Shown: positions 22,294 through 32,584, numbered from the stretch's first letter. The stretch: DNA of 64,000 nucleotides from Demequina sp. NBRC 110051 (GCF_002090055.1 NZ_BBRH01000015.1:62001-126000); one strand, 5' to 3'. Notes: generated by a model not told the origin, from the sequence alone. Made by a program: numbers and translations.

Positions 22294-22327
22294 GGGCCGA
22301 TGCCGTGGTCACCCACGGCATCGGCCC
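22294..22327. repeat. Paired 14-mer palindrome, likely terminator of guaB3
   Basis: A perfect 15-bp stem (22294-22308 with 22313-22327) with a 4-base loop, made of two 14-mer copies head to head. It ends 16 bases from the guaB3 stop on the minus strand. Confidence 0.85.
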
Positions 22328-22343
22328 CTGTCTGTCGAACGGG

Positions 22344-23468
22344 TCAGCTGGGGTGGTACGGCGAGACCACCACGTCGATGCGCTGGAACTCCTTGAGGTC
22401 CGAGTAGCCCGTGGTGGCCATCGAGCGGCGCAGGGCCCCCATGATGTTGGTGGTGCCGTCGGCGAGGTGGCCGGGGCCGTGGAGGATCTCCTCGAGCGGG
22501 GCGACGGTGCCGACCTCGACGCGCTCGCCGCGCGGCAGCTCGGCGTGGTACGCCTCCTGGCCCCAGTGGTAGCCGCGGCCCGGGGCCTCCTCCGAGCGGG
22601 CCAGCGCGGAGCCGAGCATGACGGCGTCGGCACCACACGCGAAGGCCTTCACGAGGTCGCCCGACCGGCCCAGGCCGCCGTCGGCGATGACGTGCACGTA
22701 GCGGCCGCCGGACTCGTCGAGGTAGTCGCGGCGGGCGGCGGCGACGTCGGACACGGCGGTCGCCATGGGGGCGTGAATACCCAGCGTGGCGCGCGTGCGC
22801 TGCGCCGAGCCACCGCCGAAGCCCACGAGCACGCCCGCGGCACCGGTGCGCATGAGGTGAAGTCCGGCCTGGTAGGTCGAGGCGCCGCCGACGATGACGG
22901 GCACGTCCAGGTCGTAGATGAACTTCTTGAGGTTGAGCGGCTCCACCTCGGGCGAGACGTGTTCGGCGGACACGGTGGTGCCGCGGATAACGAACAGGTC
23001 GACGCCGGCCTTCAGGACCGTCTCGTAGTGCTCCTGCGTGCGCTGAGGGCTGAGCGCGCCGGCCACGGTGACGTCGGCCGCACGGATCTCACGCAGGCGC
23101 TCGGCGATCAGCTCGCCCTTGACCGGCTCGCGGTAGATCTCCTGCATGCGCGCGGTCGCGGCGACGCCATCGAGCGCGGCGATCTCCTCGAGCAGCGAGG
23201 TGGGGTCCTCGTAACGCGTCCACAGGCCCTCGAGGTCCAGCACCCCGAGCCCGCCCAGGCGACCCAACGCGATCGCGGTCGCGGGGCTCATCACGGAGTC
23301 CATGGGCGCGGCGATCACGGGGATGTCGAACTGGAAGGCATCGATCTGCCAACTCAGCGACACCTGCTGCGGGTCGCGCGTGCGGCGCGAGGGCACCACG
23401 GCGATGTCGTCGAAGGAGTAGGCACGGCGTCCGCGCTTGCCGCGGCCGATCTCGGTCTCGTAACTCAC
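22344..23468 (-). CDS. guaB3: GuaB3-family IMP dehydrogenase-related protein
   Basis: The protein has 374 residues: a TIM barrel like that of IMP dehydrogenase but without CBS domains. It has the phosphate-binding region VIADGGLGRSGDLVKAFACG and the N-terminal FDIPVIAAPMDSVMSP. The loop that holds the catalytic Cys in IMP dehydrogenase (GSICTTR) reads GSAQRTR here, so the nucleophile is missing and normal IMP dehydrogenase activity is unlikely. Some GuaB3 proteins have been reported to act on GMP. GTG 23468 lies 6 bases after a TAGGCT hexamer, suggesting a leaderless transcript. Confidence 0.9.
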   Translation of the reverse strand: MSYETEIGRGKRGRRAYSFDDIAVVPSRRTRDPQQVSLSWQIDAFQFDIPVIAAPMDSVMSPATAIALGRLGGLGVLDLEGLWTRYEDPTSLLEEIAALDGVAATARMQEIYREPVKGELIAERLREIRAADVTVAGALSPQRTQEHYETVLKAGVDLFVIRGTTVSAEHVSPEVEPLNLKKFIYDLDVPVIVGGASTYQAGLHLMRTGAAGVLVGFGGGSAQRTRATLGIHAPMATAVSDVAAARRDYLDESGGRYVHVIADGGLGRSGDLVKAFACGADAVMLGSALARSEEAPGRGYHWGQEAYHAELPRGERVEVGTVAPLEEILHGPGHLADGTTNIMGALRRSMATTGYSDLKEFQRIDVVVSPYHPS

Positions 23469-23474
23469 CGGTCC

Positions 23475-23480
23475 AGCCTA
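23475..23480 (-). promoter_or_regulatory. Candidate -10 hexamer for leaderless guaB3 transcript
   Basis: TAGGCT on the minus strand, 6 bases before the GTG start. Confidence 0.5.
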
Positions 23481-23512
23481 TCGGGCGCACGCGGCTTGCG
23501 GGCCAGGCGGGC

Positions 23513-23526
23513 GGCCGATGCCGTGG
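23513..23526 (+). repeat. 14-mer GGCCGATGCCGTGG in the guaB3/exonuclease spacer
   Basis: A single exact copy between two divergent genes. Confidence 0.8.
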
Positions 23527-23566
23527 CTGGGGCGGCGATGTCGGTCCCCCGTGGGAGAGTGTCACC

Positions 23567-24319
23567 ATGAGCTGGCTAGACGAGACCATGGTGGGCTTCG
23601 ACACCGAGACGACGGGTGTGTCGACGGATCACGACCGCATCGTGACCGCCGCAGTGATCACGCGCACGGGGTCCGACGTGAGCACGCGGACGTGGCTCAT
23701 CGACCCCGGCGTCGAAATCCCCGCCCGCGCCACCGAGGTGCACGGAATCACCACCGCGCATGCACGCGAGCACGGGGTGGCGCCCGCTGAGGCGCTCGAG
23801 GAGATCGCCGAGATCCTCGCCTCCGCGCTGTCGGCCGGCTTCCCCGTCGTCGCCTTCAACGCCCAGTTCGACCTGTCGCTACTGGAATCGGAACTCGCGC
23901 GCCACGGGTTGGTCTCGCTCGCCGCGCGCATTCCCGGCGGGCAGGTGTCGCCGGTCGTGGACCCGCTCGTGCTCGACCGCCACCTGGACCGCTACCGCCG
24001 CGGCAAGCGCAAGCTCATCGACCTGTGCACGCTGTACGCGGTGCCCGTCGTCGCCGACGACCTGCACGCGGCGGATGCGGACGTGCTCGCCACCTTGGAG
24101 CTGGTGCACGCGCTCGCGGCGGCCTTCCCCGCGATGGGAACGTCGGAGCTTGCCGACCTGCACAGCCAGCAGATCGAGGCACACCGCGCCTGGGCCACGC
24201 ACTTCGCAGCCTTCCTCAAGTCCAAGGGCACGGTCGACGACCTCCCGCGCCCCGAGTGGCCCGTCGCCGCACCCGCGCGTGCCGAGGCGAGCGCGGAAGG
24301 CGCCGACGCGCTGTTCTAG
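23567..24319 (+). CDS. 3'-5' exonuclease (DnaQ-like DEDD fold)
   Basis: The protein has 250 residues. Exo I FDTETTG, Exo II FNAQFDLSLLE and Exo III HAADADVLATLEL give the metal-binding acidic residues of the DnaQ family (DEDDh type). There is no polymerase or GIY-YIG domain, so it is a stand-alone proofreading-like or nucleic acid turnover enzyme. ATG 23567 lies 6 bases after GAGAGT, another leaderless-type start. Confidence 0.9.
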   Translation: MSWLDETMVGFDTETTGVSTDHDRIVTAAVITRTGSDVSTRTWLIDPGVEIPARATEVHGITTAHAREHGVAPAEALEEIAEILASALSAGFPVVAFNAQFDLSLLESELARHGLVSLAARIPGGQVSPVVDPLVLDRHLDRYRRGKRKLIDLCTLYAVPVVADDLHAADADVLATLELVHALAAAFPAMGTSELADLHSQQIEAHRAWATHFAAFLKSKGTVDDLPRPEWPVAAPARAEASAEGADALF

Positions 24320-24392
24320 CGGCCGCGCGCCGCGTGCGCCGCGCGGGAGAAACCGGGCATTAGAGTCGAGGTAACTCGATGAGGAGGCCCGG

Positions 24393-25667
24393 ATGAACCC
24401 ATCCACCGGCGTCCAGAGCACCCTGACCCGGGGCCCGCTCGACGACGCGAAGGCACAGTTAGCGCAGGCGGCCGATCTCCTGGGGGTGAGCGACGGCGTC
24501 CACGCCATGCTTGCCACTCCCCGGCGCGAGATGGCGGTCGCGGTGCCGCTCAGGCGCGACGACGGCTCAATCGCCGTCTACGAGGGCTTCCGCGTCCAGC
24601 ACAACTTCTCACGTGGACCCGCCAAGGGCGGGCTGCGATTCTCCACCGCCGTCGACCTCGACGAGGTCCGCGCGCTCGCCATGTGGATGACGTGGAAGTG
24701 TGCGCTCGTCGACGTGCCCTACGGCGGCGCGAAGGGCGGCGTGGCCCTCGAGCCCCGCGAGCATTCCACCGCGGAGTTGGAGCGCGTCACGCGCCGGTAC
24801 ACGGCGGAGATCCTGCCGATCATCGGCCCCGAGGTGGACATCCCCGCGCCCGACATGGGCACCGACGAGCAGACCATGGCGTGGATCATGGACACCTACT
24901 CCGTCAGCCAGGGCCACACCGTGCCCGGTGTCGTCACCGGCAAGCCCATCTCTCTGGGAGGATCGCTTGGCCGCGCGAGCGCCACATCCCGCGGCGTCGC
25001 GCATGTGGCGCTCATGGCGATGAAGGCCCGCGGCATCGACCCGACGACGGCGACGGCCGCCGTGCAGGGCTTCGGCAAGGTGGGCCGGGGCGCCGCTCGC
25101 TTCCTCGCCGAGGCGGGAGTGCGCGTCCAGGCCGTCAGCGACGTCGACGGCGCCATCTGGCTCGAGGAGGGGCTCGACATCGCCCGGCTCGGCGAGCACT
25201 CCGACGCGACGGGCTCCGTCGCCGGCTTCGACTCGAGCGAGCAGATCGACCCGGGCTCGCTGCTCACGTTGCCCGTAGACGTGCTCGTCCCGGCTGCAGT
25301 CGAGGGAGTCCTCACCGAGCACAACGCACCCCACGTCGAGGCCCGCATTGTGGTCGAGGGCGCCAACGGCCCCACCACGCAGGCGGCCGACGCCATCCTC
25401 GCCGACCGCGACGTGCTGGTGGTGCCGGACATCCTCGCCAACGCGGGCGGCGTCATCGTGTCCTACTTCGAGTGGGTGCAGTCCAACCAGGCGTACACGT
25501 GGCGCGAGTCCGAGGTGAACGACCGCCTGGCCGAGCGCATGACCAATGCGTGGCACGCCGTCGTCGAGCAGGCCGGCGCACGTGGCATCACCTACCGCGA
25601 GGCTGCGACGGCGCTCGCCGTCAGGCGCGTGATCGAGGCCCACGAGCTGCGCGGCCTCTACCCCTGA
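24393..25667 (+). CDS. Glu/Leu/Phe/Val dehydrogenase (glutamate dehydrogenase type)
   Basis: The enzyme interconverts 2-oxoglutarate plus ammonia with glutamate. The protein has 424 residues: an N-terminal dimerisation domain with the active-site Lys region (KGGLRFST, VPYGGAKGG), and a C-terminal Rossmann domain (VQGFGKVGRGAARFLAEAG) with IVVEGANGPTT. A gaggagg ribosome site precedes ATG 24393. Its length and motifs fit catabolic-type glutamate dehydrogenases of actinobacteria; cofactor preference cannot be read with confidence. Confidence 0.93.
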   Translation: MNPSTGVQSTLTRGPLDDAKAQLAQAADLLGVSDGVHAMLATPRREMAVAVPLRRDDGSIAVYEGFRVQHNFSRGPAKGGLRFSTAVDLDEVRALAMWMTWKCALVDVPYGGAKGGVALEPREHSTAELERVTRRYTAEILPIIGPEVDIPAPDMGTDEQTMAWIMDTYSVSQGHTVPGVVTGKPISLGGSLGRASATSRGVAHVALMAMKARGIDPTTATAAVQGFGKVGRGAARFLAEAGVRVQAVSDVDGAIWLEEGLDIARLGEHSDATGSVAGFDSSEQIDPGSLLTLPVDVLVPAAVEGVLTEHNAPHVEARIVVEGANGPTTQAADAILADRDVLVVPDILANAGGVIVSYFEWVQSNQAYTWRESEVNDRLAERMTNAWHAVVEQAGARGITYREAATALAVRRVIEAHELRGLYP

Positions 25668-25689
25668 CCCGCCCGGCCCGCCCCCGCCA

Positions 25690-25789
25690 GACGGTTTGAA
25701 CCGGATTCGAGGCCGCCACGCCGACCACGGCCCTCTCACGGGACCGTGACGCGGGGTGTCGCGCCCCGGTCCGGTTCACAGTGTCTGGG
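25690..25789. repeat. 100-bp nested palindromic repeat, copy C (intergenic)
   Basis: The third copy lies between the convergent glutamate dehydrogenase and TSUP genes. The ends form an inverted repeat (ccagacggtttgaaccgga with tccggttcacagtgtctgg, with a few mismatches). It aligns without gaps to the two coding copies over 100 bp. It may act as a terminator for both genes. Confidence 0.85.
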
Positions 25790-25802
25790 TAGGGCGGGCG
25801 AG

Positions 25803-26552
25803 TTAGGCGACGAGGACCCGCACCAGCATGCCCAGCGACACCACGACGATGAGCACGCGCAGCACCAGCGGGTTGACGCGCAGCAGGATGTGCGAGCCCA
25901 GGTAGGCACCGATGAGCTGGCCCACGATCATCACTCCACCGATGGCCCACACCATCTTGCCCGCCACCGCGAACACCAGCAGGGACGCGATATTGGTGGC
26001 GAAATTCAGCGTCTTCGCGACGGCCGTGGAGCGCCTCAGCGGCAGCGCCCTGAGCGCCACCCCCGACAGCGCGAAGAGCGACCCGGTGCCGGGCCCAAAC
26101 GCCCCGTCGTAGGCGCCGATGACGGGCACCACCGCGCCCTCGAACCCGCGTTCGGAGATCCGCGGCGCGGGCGGCGGCTCGTGGGACTTGGGCACGAACA
26201 AGAAGTAGGCCGCGATGAGTGCGAGGACGATCGGGATGACGACCTCGAGCGCGTCCGGCGCGACAAACAGGACGCCGACGGAACCGGCTGCCGATCCCAG
26301 AAAGGCCCACAGCATCGGCCGTCTGACGTCGACCCAGCGCACCCCGTGACGGCGAATCACCTGGGTCGTGGCCATGAAGGTGCCCGCCGTGCCCTGGAGC
26401 TTGTTGGTGCCCAGGGCCTGCAGCGGAGGCACACCGGCGAGCAAGAGCGCGGGCACGGTGATGAGCCCGCCGCCGCCGGCCAAGGTGTCGAGGCACCCCG
26501 CGAGGAGCGCGACGAGACCGAGGACGAGCAGCAGCTGCCAGGTGATCTCCAC
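25803..26552 (-). CDS. TSUP family (TauE/SafE) membrane transporter
   Basis: The protein has 249 residues with about eight membrane segments and the TSUP signature GCLDTLAGGGGLITVPALLLAG near the N-terminus (GGGGL, LQALGTNKLQGT). Family members move sulfite, sulfoacetate or related anions, usually outward. The GTG start lies 6 bases after the guaB stop, so it is probably cotranscribed with guaB. The substrate is unknown. Confidence 0.88.
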   Translation of the reverse strand: MEITWQLLLVLGLVALLAGCLDTLAGGGGLITVPALLLAGVPPLQALGTNKLQGTAGTFMATTQVIRRHGVRWVDVRRPMLWAFLGSAAGSVGVLFVAPDALEVVIPIVLALIAAYFLFVPKSHEPPPAPRISERGFEGAVVPVIGAYDGAFGPGTGSLFALSGVALRALPLRRSTAVAKTLNFATNIASLLVFAVAGKMVWAIGGVMIVGQLIGAYLGSHILLRVNPLVLRVLIVVVSLGMLVRVLVA

Positions 26553-26558
26553 CTGGGG

Positions 26559-28393
<1,835 letters not shown>

Positions 28394-28684
28394 ATGGAAA
28401 GCATTGCCAGGCTTCCCGCACCGACGCAGGACCAGTGGGAGTGGCAGTACGAGGGGGCATGCCGTGACGCCGACCCCGATCTGTTCTTTCATCCCGAGGG
28501 CGAGCGTGGCGCCGCACGCCGCCGCCGGGCCGAGGCAGCGAAGCAATACTGCGCCAGGTGCCCCGTGCTCGACATGTGCCGCGAGCGCTCGCTCGACGCC
28601 CGCGAACCGTTCGGCGTGTGGGGCGGCATGAGCGAGGACGAGCGTCACGCGATGCTCGCCGGCCGTCTGCGCCAGGCGAGCTAG
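28394..28684 (+). CDS. whiB: WhiB-family iron-sulfur regulator, WhiB3/WhiD-like
   Basis: The protein has 96 residues. Four Cys residues bind a 4Fe-4S cluster: one in GACRDADPDLFFHP, then CARCPVLDMC. GVWGG is the Wbl turn that contacts the sigma factor. The WEWQ..GAC and FFHPEGERG patterns and the position next to groES and guaB match mycobacterial WhiB3. ATG 28394 is preferred over GTG 28388 because of its spacing from gaggag. It should sense redox state and modulate transcription. Confidence 0.92.
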   Translation: MESIARLPAPTQDQWEWQYEGACRDADPDLFFHPEGERGAARRRRAEAAKQYCARCPVLDMCRERSLDAREPFGVWGGMSEDERHAMLAGRLRQAS

Positions 28685-28696
28685 GAACGCCGCCCG

Positions 28697-28710
28697 CCAC
28701 GGCATCGGCC
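28697..28710 (-). repeat. 14-mer (minus orientation) after whiB
   Basis: An exact copy 12 bases past the whiB stop, unpaired. Confidence 0.8.
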
Positions 28711-28733
28711 GCCCCAAGCCCGCAGAAACGACA

Positions 28734-28766
28734 GAACCCCGGAAGGCCTGAGGCCTTCCGGGGTTC
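28734..28766. terminator. Bidirectional terminator between whiB and groES
   Basis: A perfect 15-bp stem (gaaccccggaaggcc with ggccttccggggttc) with a 3-base loop. T-rich bases follow on the minus-strand side (ctgtcgttt). It lies 17 bases from the groES stop. Confidence 0.88.
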
Positions 28767-28783
28767 TTGCGCGTGCAGCAGCG

Positions 28784-29077
28784 TTACTGCAGAACGCCAA
28801 GCAGGTCGCGCGCCGAGAGGATGAGCAGCTCCTGGCCGCCGTACTTCACCTCGGTGCCGCCGTACTTCGAGTAGATGACCTTGTCACCCACCGCGACGTC
28901 GAGCGGGACGCGGTTGCCGTTGTCGTCGACGCGACCGGGGCCCACCGCCAGGACCTCGCCCTCCTGGGGCTTCTCCTTGGCGGTGTCGGGGATGACGAGG
29001 CCGGACGCGGTGGTCTGCTCGGCGGCAGAGGGCTTCACCACGACCTTGTCCTCAAGAGGCTTGATAGAGACCGACAC
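28784..29077 (-). CDS. groES: Co-chaperonin GroES
   Basis: The protein has 97 residues and forms the heptameric lid of the GroEL chamber. It has [13 protein letters not shown] at the start, the mobile loop region [19 protein letters not shown], and [19 protein letters not shown] 29077 is chosen because it gives the conserved N-terminus and has an aggtgagg ribosome site. No groEL follows; a terminator and convergent whiB come next, so GroEL must be encoded elsewhere. A perfect CIRCE element lies upstream. Confidence 0.96.
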   Translation of the reverse strand: MSVSIKPLEDKVVVKPSAAEQTTASGLVIPDTAKEKPQEGEVLAVGPGRVDDNGNRVPLDVAVGDKVIYSKYGGTEVKYGGQELLILSARDLLGVLQ

Positions 29078-29200
29078 AGCGGACCTCACCTTCCGTGATC
29101 CAGACAGATGTGTGTATCGCGGCTCATCGTCCGGCCTGCCGTCGCGGGGGTCAGGGCGGCCGATGCGGCCACGTGTCCCGTCGCCGGGACGATCCTCAAT

Positions 29201-29227
29201 TTAGCACTCACCCACTGAGAGTGCTAA
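29201..29227. promoter_or_regulatory. CIRCE operator (HrcA site) of groES
   Basis: TTAGCACTC, 9 bases, GAGTGCTAA: a perfect match to the CIRCE consensus, 124 bases before the groES start. HrcA repression of groES under non-stress conditions is expected. Confidence 0.95.
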
Positions 29228-29279
29228 CCGAATGCCGGATGTTCACCGCGCGCGAAGCGGGCCGTGCGAGGATCCTCGT

Positions 29280-30455
29280 ATGGACGCCGTGACCGCCCGC
29301 CTGCTGCTCACGCCCGACGGCCTCGCGCTCGTGGACGCCCTGCCACCGTACGACGAGAAGCGCTCCCTCGCGATGGGCGAATCCATGCGCGCCCAGGGCG
29401 TGGACCCGAGGCTCGTGGCGGCGGCGCTCACCCAGTCGCGGCTGAGGGCCGATGCCGTGGGCAAGCTGGGGGACTTCGCCGGCGGCATGCTACTCACCCA
29501 GGACGGGTTGGAGCAGGCGACCCGGCTCACCGTGGCGGCGCGCCATGCGGCGCGCTATCGCGACGCCGGGGTGACGTCCGTGGCGGACCTCACCGCCGGG
29601 ATCGGGGCCGATGCCATGGCGCTCGCCGCGCTCGGCCTCGACGTGACGGCGATCGAGCGTGATGAGGCGACCGCGCTGCTGGCCGATCACAACCTGCGCC
29701 ACTGGGCGTCGGCGCGGGTGGTGCACGGGGACTCGATGTCGCTCGCTGCATCGCTCGACGTGGACGGACTCTTCGCGGACCCCGCCCGCCGCACCGCACG
29801 CGGGCGCCGGCACGACCCCCAGGACTACTCCCCCGCGCTCGACGACGTGCTGGCGCTGCGCTCATCACACCCGGCGCTGGGCGTGAAGGTGGGGCCGGCG
29901 ATTCCTCACGAGGCGATCCCGGCCGATGCCGAGGCCGAGTGGGTCTCCGTCGACGGCTCGGTGGTGGAGGCGGCCCTGTGGCACGGGCCGCTCGCGACCG
30001 CGCCTGGGCACGCCGCGCTCGTGGTACGAGGGGACACGGCGCATCGCCTGACGGGCTCGACGGACCGCGCCGATGCGGGTGAGTTGACTGACTATCTCTA
30101 CGAACCCGATGGCGCGGTCATCCGTGCGGGACTGGTGGGCGAGGTCGCCGCGCGCTTGGACGGCCACCTGGTGGACCCGATGATCGCGTACATCGCCGCG
30201 CCCACGCCGGTCGAGACCCCCTTCGCACGCGGGTACCAGGTGCTCGAGACCGTCCCGCTCAAGCCCAAGGCTCTCGCCGCTGCACTGCGTGCGCGCGGCG
30301 TCGGCACGGTCGATATCAAGAAGCGGGGCGTCGACATCACGCCCGAGCAGCTGCGTCCTCACCTGAAGCTCAAGGGCGACGAGCGTCTCACAGTCATCCT
30401 CACACGCATGGGCAACCGCCGGCTCGCGATCCTCGCCGAGCCGCTACCCGCCTGA
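29280..30455 (+). CDS. Class I SAM methyltransferase with C-terminal THUMP-like domain
   Basis: The protein has 391 residues. A helical N-terminal part is followed by the SAM-binding motif VADLTAGIGADAMALAALG, the acidic end of motif II (AIERDE), and FADPARRTARGRR, resembling the DPPR/DPAR catalytic loop of nucleic acid methyltransferases. The C-terminal end (KPKALAAALRARGVGTVDIK, KRGVDITPEQLR) is the THUMP-like domain. An RNA substrate is likely but unproven. ATG 29280 lies 6 bases after GAGGAT. Its start lies close to CIRCE but on the opposite strand from groES. Confidence 0.85.
   Translation: MDAVTARLLLTPDGLALVDALPPYDEKRSLAMGESMRAQGVDPRLVAAALTQSRLRADAVGKLGDFAGGMLLTQDGLEQATRLTVAARHAARYRDAGVTSVADLTAGIGADAMALAALGLDVTAIERDEATALLADHNLRHWASARVVHGDSMSLAASLDVDGLFADPARRTARGRRHDPQDYSPALDDVLALRSSHPALGVKVGPAIPHEAIPADAEAEWVSVDGSVVEAALWHGPLATAPGHAALVVRGDTAHRLTGSTDRADAGELTDYLYEPDGAVIRAGLVGEVAARLDGHLVDPMIAYIAAPTPVETPFARGYQVLETVPLKPKALAAALRARGVGTVDIKKRGVDITPEQLRPHLKLKGDERLTVILTRMGNRRLAILAEPLPA
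29447..29460 (+). repeat. 14-mer GGCCGATGCCGTGG in the methyltransferase gene
   Basis: An exact copy read in frame as ADAVG in the N-terminal helical part of the protein. Confidence 0.8.
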
Positions 30456-30462
30456 CGGCGGG
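30447..30462. terminator. Short hairpin spanning the methyltransferase stop
   Basis: cccgcc and ggcggg with a 4-base loop that contains the stop codon TGA. It lies between convergent genes and may be a weak terminator. Confidence 0.45.
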
Positions 30463-30463
30463 C

Positions 30464-30967
30464 TCAGGTGCCAGCGCGCAGCACCTTGCTCACCATCTGC
30501 TGACTGGTCCCCTCGGCACGGGCGATCGCGCTCTGCGACTGCCCTGCGGCGTGGGCGGCACGGATGCGCGCGCGAGCCGCGTCGTCGAGCGCGCCCGCAC
30601 GGGTTGAGGTGGCGCCGCCCCGGCGACCCGACATGATGGAGTCGACGCTCGCCTTGGAGATCCCGAGCGCCGCCGCCACCTCGGCGCGGCCCTCGCCTGC
30701 ACCCACACGCTCGCGCACCTCGGCCACGACGGCGTCGGTAAGGCGGTTGCGGGCACTGGCGCTCCGGGTCGATGTCGCCTGCGGGCGCTGAGCGCGAGGC
30801 GAGCGCGCGGCGATCGGTCCGCCAGCATCGGCCCGCGTGCGTCCCGAGACGATCGCGGACACGCTGGTCTGGGCGACGCCAAACACGGCGGCGAGGTCCG
30901 TCTGGCGCTCGCCGGCGGCGTAGCGCTCGCGCAGCCTCACCACGTCCGCGTCGGTCAGCCTTGCCAT
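30464..30967 (-). CDS. Protein made of three tandem helix-turn-helix units
   Basis: The protein has 167 residues. Three similar units of about 40 residues can be aligned: LTDADVVRLRERYAAGERQT (with FGVAQTSVSAIVSGR), LTDAVVAEVRERVGAGEGRA (with LGISKASVDSIMSGR), and LDDAARARIRAAHAAGQSQS (with EGTSQQMVSKVLRAG). Each looks like a resolvase/MarR-like HTH ending in a recognition helix. Low-complexity Arg/Ala/Ser linkers join them. There is no catalytic domain, so it is probably a small DNA-binding protein. ATG 30967 lies 6 bases after TAGGGT. The target is unknown. Confidence 0.78.
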   Translation of the reverse strand: MARLTDADVVRLRERYAAGERQTDLAAVFGVAQTSVSAIVSGRTRADAGGPIAARSPRAQRPQATSTRSASARNRLTDAVVAEVRERVGAGEGRAEVAAALGISKASVDSIMSGRRGGATSTRAGALDDAARARIRAAHAAGQSQSAIARAEGTSQQMVSKVLRAGT

Positions 30968-30976
30968 GGCCCCACC

Positions 30977-31585
30977 CTAGGCTCCCAGCACGAGCGTGAA
31001 GGCAAGCCCCGCCATCACGCATGCCACGAAGCCGTCGAGCACGCGCCACGCTCCCGGACGGGCGAGGACGCCGGACAGCAGCCGCGCCCCATATCCCAGG
31101 GCCGTGAACCATGCGAGCGATCCGACCATCGCCCCGGCGGCGAAGGCCCACCGCGCGTCGCCATAGGTCCCGGCGACCGAGCCGAGGAGCACCACGGTGT
31201 CGAGGTACACGTGCGGGTTGAGCCAGGTGATCGCCAGGGTGGTGCCGACCACGGCCCACATTCTCGGTCCGGCGACAGGAGCATCGGCCGCCTGGAGCCC
31301 CGCCTCGCTGCCCCGCCACGCGCGCCTGGCCGAGAAGACCGCGTAGGTGGCAAGAAAGAGTGCGCCACCCACGCGCGCCGCGGTCTCGATCCACGGATGC
31401 GCGGAGATCAGCGCCCCCAGGCCCGCGGTGCCGACGCTGATGAGGATCGCGTCCGAGCCCGCACACACCAGAACCACCGCAAGCACGTGCTCGCGGCGCA
31501 TGCCCTGGCGCAGCACGAACACGTTCTGGGCGCCGATGGCGGCAATAAGGGACAGGCCCAGGCCGAGTCCCGCAAGGAAGATCAT
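30977..31585 (-). CDS. lysE: LysE/ArgO-family basic amino acid exporter
   Basis: The protein has 202 residues with about five or six membrane segments, the family opening GLGLGLSLIAAIGAQNVFVLRQG and the central TWLNPHVYLDTVVLLG. LysE and ArgO export lysine and arginine. It is divergent from a LysG/ArgP-like regulator across 69 bases, the known lysE-lysG arrangement of actinobacteria. ATG 31585 is 6 bases after TAGCGT (31592-31597). Confidence 0.92.
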   Translation of the reverse strand: MIFLAGLGLGLSLIAAIGAQNVFVLRQGMRREHVLAVVLVCAGSDAILISVGTAGLGALISAHPWIETAARVGGALFLATYAVFSARRAWRGSEAGLQAADAPVAGPRMWAVVGTTLAITWLNPHVYLDTVVLLGSVAGTYGDARWAFAAGAMVGSLAWFTALGYGARLLSGVLARPGAWRVLDGFVACVMAGLAFTLVLGA

Positions 31586-31654
31586 GCGCCGACGCTAGCC
31601 GCGCCCGATCATCAGCGCCACCAAGGATTTCTCAAGTTGTATTAACTTTGCTTC

Positions 31655-32584
31655 ATGAAGGTACCGGCCGACCTCGCCCTCACACTTGCCGCCGCGGTCG
31701 ACGCGGGCTCACTCGACGCGGCTGCCCGGCGTCTGCACCTCACCCAATCCGCGGTGAGCCAGCGCCTCGCCACGCTCGAGCGCCTCACCGGCCAGGTGCT
31801 GCTGGTGCGCTCGCGCCCCGTACGGGCGACCGCCGCGGGCGAGAGCGTCATCCGCTATGCCCGCCAGGTGGCGCACCTCGACGACGCGCTGGCGTCCGAG
31901 CTGGGCGTCGCCGACGGCGCTACCGCCCTCGCGCTCGCGGTCAACGCGGACTCGCTCGCCACCTGGATCCTCGCCCCGCTCGCGGCGGCCGCGAACGAGC
32001 ATGGAGTCCTGCTCCACCTGCATCGCGAGGACGAGGGCCACACCGCGGCCCTGCTCGCCAATGGCACCGTGGCTGCGGCGGTCACGACGGTTGCCACCCC
32101 GGTGCCGGGCTGCACCGTCACGCCGCTCGGGGTGCTCACCTATCGAGCCGTGGCCGCGCCTGCTTTCGCGACGCGGTGGTTCCCCGACGGGGCCACCCCG
32201 GCCGCGCTGACGACTGCCCCCGTCCTCGACTTCGACGACCGCGACACCATCCAGAGCCGCTACCTCGAGTCGCGTGGGATCGAGGCATCGGCACCGCCGC
32301 GCCACTACGTGCCGTCATCGACGGAGTTCGCGCGTGCGATTGGGCTCGGGCTCGGCTGGGCGCTGCTGCCCGGCGTTCAGCGCGACGGCCTCGACCTTGT
32401 CGAGCTAGGGGGGCCGGAGGTGCGCGTCGCCCTGTACTGGCAGCAGTGGCGCACTCACGCGCCGTCGCTCGTGGCGATGGCCGATGCCGTGAAGGCCGCC
32501 GCTCGTGACTCGCTTGAACCCGTGGCACCCGGCCCGACACTGGGCTCCGCGCCTCGCTCGACGCCTACGCGACGACGCGCGTGA
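31655..32584 (+). CDS. lysG: LysR-family regulator, LysG/ArgP-like
   Basis: The protein has 309 residues with an N-terminal winged HTH ([40 protein letters not shown]) and a LysR effector domain. Relatives (ArgP, LysG) bind lysine or arginine and activate the divergent exporter gene. ATG 31655 is 6 bases after TAACTT (31643-31648), so both divergent genes appear leaderless and their -10 boxes lie 45 bases apart. The 3' end overlaps the tsaD stop by 20 bases. Confidence 0.9.
   Translation: MKVPADLALTLAAAVDAGSLDAAARRLHLTQSAVSQRLATLERLTGQVLLVRSRPVRATAAGESVIRYARQVAHLDDALASELGVADGATALALAVNADSLATWILAPLAAAANEHGVLLHLHREDEGHTAALLANGTVAAAVTTVATPVPGCTVTPLGVLTYRAVAAPAFATRWFPDGATPAALTTAPVLDFDDRDTIQSRYLESRGIEASAPPRHYVPSSTEFARAIGLGLGWALLPGVQRDGLDLVELGGPEVRVALYWQQWRTHAPSLVAMADAVKAAARDSLEPVAPGPTLGSAPRSTPTRRRA

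Noticed and set aside
18771-22327. Paired palindromes as a CRISPR array
   Set aside because: Spacing between copies is 1-2 kb with genes between them, and there are no regular spacers or cas genes.
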